Made by a program: the position numbers and the translations under genes
Notes under the pieces: model-generated
What the model was told of the DNA's origin: nothing
Database searches by the model: none
The model's input: the letters and a program-made list of their open reading frames with translations, nothing else
Source: JAPHSX01 sp041554195
Lineage (GTDB): Bacteria; Pseudomonadota; Gammaproteobacteria; Thiohalomonadales; Thiohalomonadaceae
Direction: 5' to 3'
Assembly (NCBI GenBank): GCA_041554195.1
Contig: JBFFMJ010000007.1
Coordinates: forward strand, 62,001 to 126,000
Length of the DNA: 64,000 bases
Part shown: positions 8,297 through 18,159 of the stretch, in pieces
Layout: every line of letters starts with the position of its first letter
Numbering within the stretch: position 1 is the stretch's first letter

Positions 8297-8343
8297 TTGA
8301 ACCCTGGCATCGACTCTGACATAGTCGGTGCCAGCTGATTCAA
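8297..8343 (+). promoter_or_regulatory. leader stem-loop before tdh
   Basis: Arms 8304-8315 and 8323-8334 pair over 12 positions with one G-T wobble around a 7-base loop. An outer TTGAA/TTCAA pair (8297-8301 with 8339-8343) extends it. The structure ends 4 bases before the first possible tdh start codon and could mask or shape translation initiation. There is no T run, so it is not a standard terminator. Confidence 0.4.
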
Positions 8344-8347
8344 CAAA

Positions 8348-9412
<1,065 letters not shown>

Positions 9413-9414
9413 TC

Positions 9415-10617
<1,203 letters not shown>

Positions 10618-10627
10618 ACCACACACC

Positions 10628-11947
10628 ATGCATACCCTCTCTGCCCTTGTCTCAGGCCAGTTGGCTGGGGCGACTCGTGTAAAAATAGCCGAGGGTCTCA
10701 GCGAATTTCCCAGAGAGCTTTTTGCACTGGCAGAGACGCTGGAAACACTGGACCTCTCCGGTAATCAACTAAGTTCTTTGCCGGATGATTTTTACCGTTT
10801 CACCAAGCTACGCATTCTGTTCCTTTCCGATAATCAATTTCACTGTTTCCCTGCGGTACTTTCCCAGTGCCCCGAACTCAGCATGGTGGGGTTTAAGGCC
10901 AATCGAATCTGCGAGGTGCCGGAGGGGGCGTTACCGGCGAAGATCCGCTGGCTCATCCTTACCGACAATCAAATAGAAAAACTCCCTGCCTCCATCGGCC
11001 AGAACATTCAGCTGCAAAAGGTGATGCTGGCGGGCAATCGCCTCGCCTCCCTGCCGGAGGCGATGGCGAATTGTGTCAATATCGAACTGCTTCGGCTCTC
11101 CGCCAATCAACTTCAGCAGTTGCCTGAATGGCTTCTCACCCTGCCCAGGCTCTCCTGGCTCGCCTTTTCAGGCAATCCCTGCAGCCAGGGCGATGATATT
11201 GAACACACCCTGCAGGAGGTTCACTGGGATGAGCTGCAGCTGAGCTGCCAATTGGGTGAGGGGGCGTCGGGTGTCATCTCACAGGCCCGCTGGGGCGGTC
11301 GCGCCGATGTGGCAATGAAGGAGTTCAGGGGCAGTGTCACCAGTGATGGTCTGCCGGCCGATGAGATGGCCGCCGCGATTGCCGCGGGGCAGCATAAAAA
11401 TCTGGTAGCACTGCTGGCAAAACTGGTCGGCCATCCGGAGCAGAAGAGCGGACTGCTGCTGAGGCTAATCGATAAGGATTTTATTAACCTGGCCGCCCCG
11501 CCCAGCCTGGCCAGCTGCACGCGTGATATCTATAGCGAAGAGTGTCGGTTCAGCTTACAGGCCTTATTCAACATAGCGGAGGGTATTGCCTCCGCCGCCA
11601 TGCACCTGCACGAACGACACATTATGCATGGCGACCTCTACGGCCATAATATCCTCATCAACAAGGCGGCCGATTGCCTGCTGGGGGACTTTGGTGCAGC
11701 CACGATCTACACCAAGCTGCCCGCACACACCGCGGCCCCCCTTGAGCGGTTGGAGGTCAGGGCCTTTGGTTGTTTACTGGAGGAGTTGTTAGAGCGGCTG
11801 GATATAAAAGCGAGCACGGCCTACCCCGAGGAAGTGGCCCAATTGAGGGGACTACAACAGGCATGTGTGGCGGAGTGTGTCGGTCTGCGCCCCGGATTTG
11901 CCGAAATATTGGCAACCATTGAAAGCGCTGGTGAGCATATGGGCTAG
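10628..11947 (+). CDS. leucine-rich repeat / protein kinase fusion protein
   Basis: A 439-residue protein. Residues about 35-200 are tandem leucine-rich repeats of about 23 residues (for example LDLSGNQLSSLPD, LILTDNQIEKLPA, LRLSANQLQQLPE). Residues about 215-435 form a protein-kinase-like domain: glycine loop LGEGASGV, lysine in VAMKEF, a catalytic loop reading HGDLYGHNIL (H334-G335-D336, with Gly in place of Arg of HRD), and DFG at 354-356. No signal peptide or membrane segment is seen, so it should be cytoplasmic. The LRR part presumably binds a protein partner; target unknown. The ATG at 10628 is chosen because longer frames overlap kbl. It lies 10 bases after kbl, so it may share the tdh-kbl transcript. 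Confidence 0.85.
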   Translation: MHTLSALVSGQLAGATRVKIAEGLSEFPRELFALAETLETLDLSGNQLSSLPDDFYRFTKLRILFLSDNQFHCFPAVLSQCPELSMVGFKANRICEVPEGALPAKIRWLILTDNQIEKLPASIGQNIQLQKVMLAGNRLASLPEAMANCVNIELLRLSANQLQQLPEWLLTLPRLSWLAFSGNPCSQGDDIEHTLQEVHWDELQLSCQLGEGASGVISQARWGGRADVAMKEFRGSVTSDGLPADEMAAAIAAGQHKNLVALLAKLVGHPEQKSGLLLRLIDKDFINLAAPPSLASCTRDIYSEECRFSLQALFNIAEGIASAAMHLHERHIMHGDLYGHNILINKAADCLLGDFGAATIYTKLPAHTAAPLERLEVRAFGCLLEELLERLDIKASTAYPEEVAQLRGLQQACVAECVGLRPGFAEILATIESAGEHMG

Positions 11948-12018
11948 TCGCGACTTCACCCGACTGTCGCGGACAACAACGCTCTAACGGCAGGGACGGC
12001 ACCGGCGCGTTAACCCCC

Positions 12019-12648
12019 TCACTCACCAAGCTTGGCAATCGCTGGCCGGTGCTGCAAAAAGTAGAGGGCGATCACCGACAATGCACCAAGAGTGTCGGCC
12101 AGAATATCCTTCTGCGCATCCCAGATATCCCCCTGGGAACCCAGTACTGCGATGCCTGCCGATGCATCGGCGCTAACGGCATATTGCCATTCGAAGATCT
12201 CATAGACACCGGCCACCGCGATGATGGCAAACAGGGGAAACAACGCCACGATCCAGCCGGTACGTACCAGTCGTCGGGTCACCATCCACTCGGCGAGCGG
12301 GTAGGCATAAAAGCCGACCGAGAAGTGGGCGATGCGATCGTAATGATTACGTTCAAATCCAAACAGCTCAGAGAACCAGTCGAACGGCACGCGCTCAAAG
12401 GTATAGTGGCCACCGATGGTGTGCAGAAGAATAAACACAGCCATCAAGGCGTAACTGCTATTGGAGAAGCGGTGAATACGTGACAAAGCGAGAATGGCGC
12501 CGACCACCAGCAGCACCGGAATATTCTCCGCCCACCAGACGGCCCGGTCATAAGGCCCTATCGCACAGGCCGTGAAAACCAGTCCATAGACACCCAGCAG
12601 CAGATAGGGAAAAGTGCCGATTCCCTGTGTTCTAAGTTGCATCCACAT
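12019..12648 (-). CDS. YjdF-like (DUF2238) inner membrane protein
   Basis: A 209-residue integral membrane protein with about five to six hydrophobic segments. It matches the DUF2238/YjdF family through HTIGGHYTFERVPF, NHYDRIAHFSVGF and the acidic WDAQKDILADTLGA near the C-terminus. The biochemical function of the family is unknown. AGGAG lies only 3 bases before the first ATG but 9 bases before the third codon, also ATG (12642), which is probably the true start. It converges with the LRR-kinase gene and diverges from ldtD; a shared 249-base promoter region separates it from the latter. Confidence 0.82.
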   Translation of the reverse strand: MWMQLRTQGIGTFPYLLLGVYGLVFTACAIGPYDRAVWWAENIPVLLVVGAILALSRIHRFSNSSYALMAVFILLHTIGGHYTFERVPFDWFSELFGFERNHYDRIAHFSVGFYAYPLAEWMVTRRLVRTGWIVALFPLFAIIAVAGVYEIFEWQYAVSADASAGIAVLGSQGDIWDAQKDILADTLGALSVIALYFLQHRPAIAKLGE

Positions 12649-12897
12649 TGTCTCCTTCTGTTACCAGCATGGTCGCAAAGAGCTCGCCTCCGGGCTCCCT
12701 CTTTTCCCATGATGTCGAATCCTGTTGCTACGCTATTAGTATACAGAAACGGGGGTTGTGGAAACGTCAACAACTCCACCAGACAGCGCTAATAGCATGG
12801 CACCGCCTGGAAGAGCACGATACGCTGCAAAGGCGTTTTGCTATGGCTTGCCAGACCCTGCAGGGCTTTTAGGAAAAAAACGGGAGTTAGGAACTCA

Positions 12898-14541
12898 ATG
12901 CCGCGACGCACTCTACGCTCTATCTTTGCGGGCCTGACAGTTTTGTTGTGCAGTGCTGTGCTCCAGGCTCAAACAGCCCCGAACGGGGCACCGGCACCGC
13001 TGGAAGAGCTGGTACTGACCAAGGAGTTACAGGCCCAGCTGAAGCAGCGCTCAGGGCATTACGCATCACAACTTCACTGGCAGTCGCTGGCCCACTTTTA
13101 TGCCGCGCGCAACTACCGGCCGGTGTGGGTCGGTGCGGCCGGAGCCAACCATCGGGCCGCTACGTTATTGAACGCGCTGCATCAGGCTGCAGACGAGGGA
13201 CTGAAACCGACCCTCTACCCGCTAGCACGGCTTGCGCAGTTGTGGCGAGATAAAAGCCCCCGGGCACGCATCACACTGGAGCTGCTGCTTAGCAGCACCT
13301 TTTTTGACTACAGTCACCACCTGCTCTCGGGGCAGCTCGAGCGTGGGGAACTCTGGTACATTGCCGAGGAGAAGCACGACAGCGTCGCCCTGCTGCACGC
13401 GCTACTGGCCAACAGTAATTTCTCGACTGCACTCAAGAGCCTGCCACCCCGCCACCCCGCGTACCAGCGTCTGCGTGAGGCCCTGGCCCACTATCGCAAG
13501 ATTGAGGCTGCCGGCGGCTGGCCGGCCATCCCGGCGGGGAGCAAGCTTCGCCCCGGGGCCGTGGATCCGCGTGTGCCGCTGCTGCGCCAGCGCCTGCTCC
13601 TGGAGGGCGAGCTGCAGTTCTCGCCGCTCAGCGAGCAGCGGCTTTACGATCAGGCGCTGCGCTACGCCCTCGAACGCTTCCAGCTGCGCCATGGTCTCAC
13701 GCCGGACGGTGTCCTCGGCCCCCTGACCCTGACCGAGCTCAATGTGCCACTGAGCCGGCGCATCGCCCAGATCAAACTGAACATGGAGCGCTGGCGCTGG
13801 TTGCCCGAGCAGCTCGGCCACCGCCATATCATCGTCAATATCTCCGCCTACCAGCTGACCGCCTACGACCACGGCGAACGACAGTTCACCATGGAGGCCA
13901 TCATCGGCACGCGTGATACCCCAACGCCTATTATTACGGGGAAGCTACATACCGTCGTCTTCAATCCACACTGGAGCATCCCCAAAAAGATCGCCCTGGA
14001 GGAGGTCATTCCCCACCAGAGGCGCGAACCGAACTACCTCACCTCGCGGCAGATCCGGGTCTTTAGTGGGTGGGTTAATGGCAAGGAGCTCGCCCCCGAG
14101 AGCATCGACTGGTCTCAGCTTAACTGGGACAATTTCTCCTATATGCTGCGCCAAGATCCGGGGCCGAAAAATCCACTGGGCAAGCTCAAGTTCCTCTTCA
14201 GCAACAACTTCCGGGTTTACCTGCACGATACCCCGTCACAGCAACTCTTTAAGCAGACGGAGCGCGCCTTCAGCCACGGCTGTATTCGCGTTGAGGCCCC
14301 ACGCCGGCTGGCCGCCTTCCTCCTCGCCGATTCGCCCGATTCGCCCTGGAGTGAAACGGTCGTCCGTTCAGCCGTTGCCACCGGGATCACCCGCGAGGTG
14401 GCAGTAAGCCCCCCGGTACCCACCTACCTACTCTACCTTACGGCCTGGGTTGGCGAGGATGGGGCGGTGCACTTCCGCAAGGATATCTACGGTGAAGATG
14501 AACCGCTGCTGGATGCACTGATGGAAGGGGAACTCGACTGA
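12898..14541 (+). CDS. ldtD: L,D-transpeptidase, YcbB/LdtD type
   Basis: A 547-residue periplasmic enzyme that forms 3-3 cross-links in peptidoglycan. A signal peptide covers about residues 1-24 (ending LQAQTAP). A large N-terminal scaffold domain follows, then a peptidoglycan-binding domain (YDQALRYALERFQLRHGLTPDGVLG in pieces, about 245-285) and the YkuD catalytic domain. The nucleophile is Cys462 in FSHGCIRVEAP. The overall plan is that of E. coli LdtD (615 residues). The start at 12898 follows AGGA at 5 bases and gives a clean signal peptide; a longer frame does not. The downstream mepK-like gene repeats the E. coli ycbB-ycbK order. Confidence 0.92.
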   Translation: MPRRTLRSIFAGLTVLLCSAVLQAQTAPNGAPAPLEELVLTKELQAQLKQRSGHYASQLHWQSLAHFYAARNYRPVWVGAAGANHRAATLLNALHQAADEGLKPTLYPLARLAQLWRDKSPRARITLELLLSSTFFDYSHHLLSGQLERGELWYIAEEKHDSVALLHALLANSNFSTALKSLPPRHPAYQRLREALAHYRKIEAAGGWPAIPAGSKLRPGAVDPRVPLLRQRLLLEGELQFSPLSEQRLYDQALRYALERFQLRHGLTPDGVLGPLTLTELNVPLSRRIAQIKLNMERWRWLPEQLGHRHIIVNISAYQLTAYDHGERQFTMEAIIGTRDTPTPIITGKLHTVVFNPHWSIPKKIALEEVIPHQRREPNYLTSRQIRVFSGWVNGKELAPESIDWSQLNWDNFSYMLRQDPGPKNPLGKLKFLFSNNFRVYLHDTPSQQLFKQTERAFSHGCIRVEAPRRLAAFLLADSPDSPWSETVVRSAVATGITREVAVSPPVPTYLLYLTAWVGEDGAVHFRKDIYGEDEPLLDALMEGELD

Positions 14542-14590
14542 GTGGGTGTGGTCTACTGTAAATTGAGTGATTTTCCTATGGGTTTTACAA

Positions 14591-15127
14591 ATGCTTTTAC
14601 GCCGGACTTTTCTTCAGGGCCTCGCCGCTGCCGGGACAACCCTCATCGCCCCTGCAGCAATGGCCATGACCACACAGAGTGGCGAGCGCCGTCTCAATCT
14701 CTACAACCTCCATACCGGTGAGCGACTCACCAGCACCTACTGGGGCGATGGCGAATACCACAAGGATGAGTTGGCGGCGATCAACCACCTGTTGCGAGAC
14801 CATCGCAATGGGGAAGTCAGCAACATCGATCACAAACTGCTCGACCGGCTGCACAGCCTGCAGCAACAGCTCGGCCACGATGGAACCTTCCAGGTGATCT
14901 CCGGTTACCGCTCCCCCGCCACTAACGCCAAACTACAGCGGGCCAGCAACGGCGGCGTGGCAAAACGCAGCCTGCACATGCAGGGGCGGGCCATTGATAT
15001 CCGCCTGCCCGGTGTTGAACTCAACCATCTGCGCCTGGCCGCCCTTAGCCAGAAAGCCGGTGGCGTGGGCTACTATCAGAAATCGAACTTTATCCATCTC
15101 GATACAGGTCGTACTCGCTTCTGGTAG
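14591..15127 (+). CDS. mepK: murein endopeptidase, YcbK/MepK-like (DUF882)
   Basis: A 178-residue exported protein of the DUF882/M15 group. E. coli MepK cleaves 3-3 cross-links, the product of L,D-transpeptidases. The N-terminus, LLRRTFLQGLAAAGTTLIAPAAMA, is a likely Tat signal (RRTFLQ). Catalytic-zinc motifs are visible as SGYRSPATNAKLQ, KRSLHMQGRAIDIRLPG and FIHLDTGRTRFW. The start ATG 14591 is chosen for the signal peptide; an in-frame GTG at 14567 would add eight residues. The gene follows ldtD by 49 bases, coupling the enzyme that makes the bond to one that breaks it. Confidence 0.9.
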   Translation: MLLRRTFLQGLAAAGTTLIAPAAMAMTTQSGERRLNLYNLHTGERLTSTYWGDGEYHKDELAAINHLLRDHRNGEVSNIDHKLLDRLHSLQQQLGHDGTFQVISGYRSPATNAKLQRASNGGVAKRSLHMQGRAIDIRLPGVELNHLRLAALSQKAGGVGYYQKSNFIHLDTGRTRFW

Positions 15128-15155
15128 CACCACCCCATAGAGATAGAGAAGGACT

Positions 15156-15180
15156 AAAGGGGGCACTATCTGTCCCCTTT
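15156..15180. terminator. AAAGGGG hairpin, probable bidirectional terminator
   Basis: A 10-base-pair stem (15156-15165 with 15171-15180, one G-T pair) with a 5-base loop, CTATC. A-rich and T-rich ends on both sides make it plausible as a terminator for mepK on the plus strand and for the convergent gene at 15240 on the minus strand. It also resembles dispersed GGGGCA...TGCCCC-type palindromes. Confidence 0.6.
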
Positions 15181-15239
15181 ATGTATCGCCGCCACAATGC
15201 CCCCTGTTGCATCTGACCTCCATGATTTGTATCTCAGCA

Positions 15240-16571
15240 TCACTCCACCAATCTGGCACTCACCACCAGTGGGGTGTTGATCACCGCCAACAGTTTTCCC
15301 TCATCACCACGCTGGTAGGGTGTGTTCGAGAGCAGGTAAGCAACATACAGCACATAGTCACCGCTTGGTGTGCCGGGAAGGGTACGTATGCGGTAGCCCG
15401 CTTCAGGGGAGGAGCCTCGATAGGCCTCTGGCGGGTTACTGCTGAGGCTGTCCTGGAACAGATAGGGAGTGACAGAGAGGTATTCATTCAGCGCCTCCGG
15501 TTGTGTCACCATGCTCAGTACCGAACCGATGCTGCCATCCAGCGCCATCCATTTCGCATCGGCATAAGCCGCCAGCTGATTCGCTGTTGATGGGCTGGTT
15601 TTTATCTCAACCGCCGCCTCAATCCCCTCCAGATGCACCCTGTCAAAGGGGGCATTACGGTAATCGGTTGTTACCAGCATGGATATACGGTCTACCGGAT
15701 AGAGCTTAGATAACAGCAGCGGGATCTCGGAATGATGTTTGTAATAGAGATGATCGCACTTCACATCCGGTGTTGTCATGCCACTCTCCAGCCTGATGTG
15801 GTCCACCGTCCTTGTTACGGTGCGCACTGGCCCGTCAATATATCCCTCCATATAGGCATCAACCGAGTCTTCATTAAATTCAATGGTGCCGGTAAAAAAC
15901 AGAACACTCCAGTCAACCTCCCCCCGAATCTTTGTTCGGTCCATAATCGACTCGCCGTTTAGTTTCAGCTTATCCATGACGGCAATATTTTCCTGAGAGT
16001 AGGAAAATTCATAGATCGGCGAAATAACCGCCTGCTCCCTGGCACGATACCGCATATAGCGTCTTGCCGTTAATGGCGGTGGGGCTGACTCATAATAGGC
16101 GGCATAGGCCCAAGCGCTGGTGTGATTAACGGGGTCTTTGACCTCAATTTCGACAAGTTTATTCGCACTAATCGTGGCGTCACTCGACGTTGCTCTATCT
16201 CCGGCATCTACCGCCATAAAGACCAGTTCATCGTTGAGACTAAGGTGAGCCACCGCTGTAGCGTTATCACTAGCGACACGGTTAGCCGACAGTGGCCTGT
16301 CCCACACCCAGTTACCGTTGGCATCCTTCTGGTCTATCTGGAACGGGATGAGTTCAGCCCTACCAGAACGATACGAGAAGAGCCGGATATTCTCGATGCC
16401 TCGGCCAAGCAAGCCACTTAGCTTGTCGCCAGTAAGAACCACGGGGTCAATCTCACGGATGATGCTTTTCGCATGACTGGCCGAGGCCAGTGGCATGGTG
16501 TCGATAAACAGTACTAGCAGCCAGAGCAGGGTCAACGCCCAACAGTGAAGGGTCAGTTTCGGAGTGATCAT
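15240..16571 (-). CDS. secreted protein of unknown function
   Basis: A 443-residue protein that I do not recognise. The start at 16571 is set by GGAGGA 6 bases upstream and gives a clear signal peptide (hydrophobic to about residue 27, ending PLASASHA), so it is exported. The mature part is rich in beta-prone sequence with no long hydrophobic segment, and it contains only one obvious Cys (in DVKCDHLYY). Early motifs include VVLTGDKLSGLLGRGIENIRLFSYRSG and PFQIDQKDANGNWVWD, which look like a secreted beta-sandwich or binding protein rather than a known enzyme. It is alone on its strand, convergent with mepK. It could be a substrate-binding or respiratory accessory protein, but nothing supports a specific role. 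Confidence 0.8.
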   Translation of the reverse strand: MITPKLTLHCWALTLLWLLVLFIDTMPLASASHAKSIIREIDPVVLTGDKLSGLLGRGIENIRLFSYRSGRAELIPFQIDQKDANGNWVWDRPLSANRVASDNATAVAHLSLNDELVFMAVDAGDRATSSDATISANKLVEIEVKDPVNHTSAWAYAAYYESAPPPLTARRYMRYRAREQAVISPIYEFSYSQENIAVMDKLKLNGESIMDRTKIRGEVDWSVLFFTGTIEFNEDSVDAYMEGYIDGPVRTVTRTVDHIRLESGMTTPDVKCDHLYYKHHSEIPLLLSKLYPVDRISMLVTTDYRNAPFDRVHLEGIEAAVEIKTSPSTANQLAAYADAKWMALDGSIGSVLSMVTQPEALNEYLSVTPYLFQDSLSSNPPEAYRGSSPEAGYRIRTLPGTPSGDYVLYVAYLLSNTPYQRGDEGKLLAVINTPLVVSARLVE

Positions 16572-16732
16572 GATAATCCTCCACGAAAAAAATGGCCTTC
16601 TTTGAATGCGCAACATAATTCACTGGAGTTGCTTACTCAAAGGGGAGTCGGCCTGAGCACAACCTGTGTCAATATTTGAAACAACGTCCACTGGAACCGG
16701 ACTCTCGGCCAGCCCGCGTTTTTGACCTGTAT

Positions 16733-16927
16733 CTATGCCGGAGGGGAGCCTTTCTTGAACATCTTCATCATTTCTCCCCGAAACTCAGGGGTATCTTCGT
16801 AACCATGCACTTTCGTGCCGTGTTGTATCGCGGCATCAACGAGCTCCTCCTTGCTATCGGCGGAAAGAGCGACAGTGCAACCGATATCACTAGGGTAGTC
16901 TCTACAATCAATATAATAGCGTGACAT
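16733..16927 (-). CDS. DUF1059-like small protein
   Basis: A 64-residue cytoplasmic protein with the DUF1059 pattern: an N-terminal CRDYPSDIGC segment with two cysteines, a helix rich in Asp and Glu (SADSKEELVDAAIQHG), and the closing KVHGYEDTPEFRGEMMKMF. Function is unknown. A strong ribosome site, AAGGAGG, lies 5 bases before the ATG. It is monocistronic in appearance, with a 161-base gap to the secreted-protein gene's start on the left and a 355-base gap on the right. Confidence 0.82.
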   Translation of the reverse strand: MSRYYIDCRDYPSDIGCTVALSADSKEELVDAAIQHGTKVHGYEDTPEFRGEMMKMFKKGSPPA

Positions 16928-17282
16928 AACATCCTCCTTGGGGGTGAAATTACTGAATAGTAAGAGGGTTATTTCACCGGGGTACGGCTAGATAACGACT
17001 TCTACGCTGAAATCATAGTATATTCGTCGGAAATTACAGTGTGCGTTCAAATTTGGGTTTTCTGAAATCTGTAGGCACAGCAGCACAAGGTGACAAATAG
17101 CTATAACTTATTGATTTGTTGTGCAGATTCGTGGGAATTCATCAGGGGCAGAATACCTTTTTCCCTTATATAACAAATAGTGTGTTCTGCCCCCCATTTT
17201 TCAGACTGTGATTTAGTTCTCATCACTCATATAGATAAACGCTGAAAATCATACGATATTTCATCAACAGGACACTTTCATC
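16928..17282. other. AT-richer intergenic region with a long inverted repeat
   Basis: This 355-base region is visibly richer in A and T than its surroundings. It should hold the promoters for the DUF1059 gene (minus) and the glycine-zipper gene (plus). The inverted repeat at 17145-17193 is the only structure I see; no credible gene is present. Confidence 0.5.
17145..17193. repeat. GGGGCAGAA inverted repeat
   Basis: Arms at 17145-17156 and 17182-17193 pair over 12 positions with one G-T mismatch, around a 25-base AT-rich centre. The GGGGCAGAA/TTCTGCCCC arms look like a dispersed palindrome or miniature element remnant. No flanking target duplication is evident. Confidence 0.45.
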
Positions 17283-17594
17283 ATGAAAATGCATCATGTC
17301 GCTCTTTCTGCTGCGCTCCTCTTTGCACCAAATCTCTATGCAGACAATAAAACCCTTGAGGCGGCCGTCGGGGCCGGAATTGGAGCGGCTATCGGTAATG
17401 AGGTCGGAGGCCGTGAGGGCGCCATTGTCGGAGGTGCCGTTGGCGCTGCTATTGGAACCTCCGGCCACGATGATACTAATCGTCCCACTCACCAACCATC
17501 CACTTCCGTTCACTATGAAGTCGAGCAGAAGAAGGGCGGACACCCATCCAGCTACCACTGCCCGCCAGGCCAAGCGAAGAAGGGGCGCTGCTAA
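17283..17594 (+). CDS. small secreted glycine-zipper protein
   Basis: A 103-residue protein with a short signal peptide (about residues 1-20, ending LYADN). A glycine-zipper segment follows at about 25-60, built from repeated GxxxG spacing (AVGAGIGAAIGNEVGG and AIVGGAVGAAIG). The remainder is a hydrophilic tail with two cysteines near the end (YHCPPGQAKKGRC). Such proteins sit in or on the outer membrane or periplasm and resemble the YMGG/17-kDa-antigen-like group; specific function unknown. The opposite-strand frame over the same bases is a shadow created by the repetitive glycine codons. Confidence 0.75.
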   Translation: MKMHHVALSAALLFAPNLYADNKTLEAAVGAGIGAAIGNEVGGREGAIVGGAVGAAIGTSGHDDTNRPTHQPSTSVHYEVEQKKGGHPSSYHCPPGQAKKGRC

Positions 17595-17676
17595 AGCAAA
17601 AACCGCTTCAGCGGAGAGAGAGAGCATGGCTTTCTTATCTTGACGCAAACTTTGTTCGAAAGCCGTTTTGCACCAC

Positions 17677-17690
17677 TTAACCTACATCAA
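17677..17690 (+). promoter_or_regulatory. FNR/CRP-family box
   Basis: TTAACCTACATCAA matches the FNR consensus TTGAT-N4-ATCAA perfectly in its right half and 3 of 5 in its left half. Its centre (17683.5) lies 41.5 bases before the start point predicted from the extended -10 at 17710-17718, which is class II activator geometry. Confidence 0.5.
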
Positions 17691-17709
17691 GACCTCGTCT
17701 CCTGGATGG

Positions 17710-17718
17710 TGCTAGCAT
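17710..17718 (+). promoter_or_regulatory. extended -10 element
   Basis: TGCTAGCAT reads as a TGn extension followed by TAGCAT, a fair match to TATAAT. There is no good -35 hexamer, as expected for an activator-dependent promoter. It would drive the 37-residue gene at 17752. Confidence 0.45.
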
Positions 17719-17751
17719 GCACCCTTAAACGTTTGGTAATGAGGTGTCGAT

Positions 17752-17865
17752 ATGGGTTGTTGTGGAAGCTGTAATGGTCAGGATAATGACAAGACCAAAG
17801 GGCAGGATAAAGATCAAGAGAAGAGCCAGCAACAGGACAAAGGTCAAAAACCGGAGAAGAAGTAG
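17752..17865 (+). CDS. 37-residue Cys-rich peptide (MGCCGSC N-terminus)
   Basis: A short reading frame encoding MGCCGSCNGQ followed by a highly charged, Gln/Lys/Asp-rich tail (for example KGQDKDQEKSQQQDKGQ) ending in PEKK. It is supported by a ribosome site, GAGG, 7 bases before the ATG, and by the FNR-like promoter described above. The three clustered cysteines could bind a metal or Fe-S cluster, or form a redox switch; the tail is probably disordered. Small proteins with CCGSC-type motifs are known among gammaproteobacteria, but I cannot assign this one to a defined family. No membrane segment or signal peptide. Confidence 0.65.
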   Translation: MGCCGSCNGQDNDKTKGQDKDQEKSQQQDKGQKPEKK

Positions 17866-17958
17866 AACCTTATCCGTTCAATTCGCCATGGTTATATTAC
17901 GGTTTGGCCATGAGCGAGAAATATAACCGGGGCGAGAGAGAGGGAGCAGCGCACCCCT

Positions 17959-18147
17959 TCATTCATTATCCAACGCTGATACCTCTTCTGCCTTACCAAG
18001 CTTAATAGCATTTTGCAGCACTGATTTTTTAAAGAATACCGTTTCCTTGGTAGTGATATTGCGCGTTTCCCACCTTTCACCATCATCAGAAATAATTTCT
18101 ATCGTCATACCGGAAATCATAAATTTCTTGCCAACCATTTTATCCAT
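17959..18147 (-). CDS. small hypothetical protein
   Basis: A 62-residue protein of unknown function that reads as a compact beta/alpha domain: KFMISGMTIEIISDDGERWETRNITT followed by the helix VFFKKSVLQNAIKLGKAEEV. No cysteine, signal or membrane segment. The ATG at 18147 has AAGG 7 bases upstream; an in-frame TTG at 18153 is less likely. It lies 12 bases after the stop of the DUF2817 gene on the same strand, so the two may be co-transcribed. Confidence 0.6.
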   Translation of the reverse strand: MDKMVGKKFMISGMTIEIISDDGERWETRNITTKETVFFKKSVLQNAIKLGKAEEVSALDNE

Positions 18148-18159
18148 AATCAAACCTTT

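Noticed and set aside
17223..17648. Minus-strand frame opposite the glycine-zipper gene
   Set aside because: It arises from repeated glycine/alanine codons read in reverse; the plus-strand protein has a signal peptide and a clear zipper.
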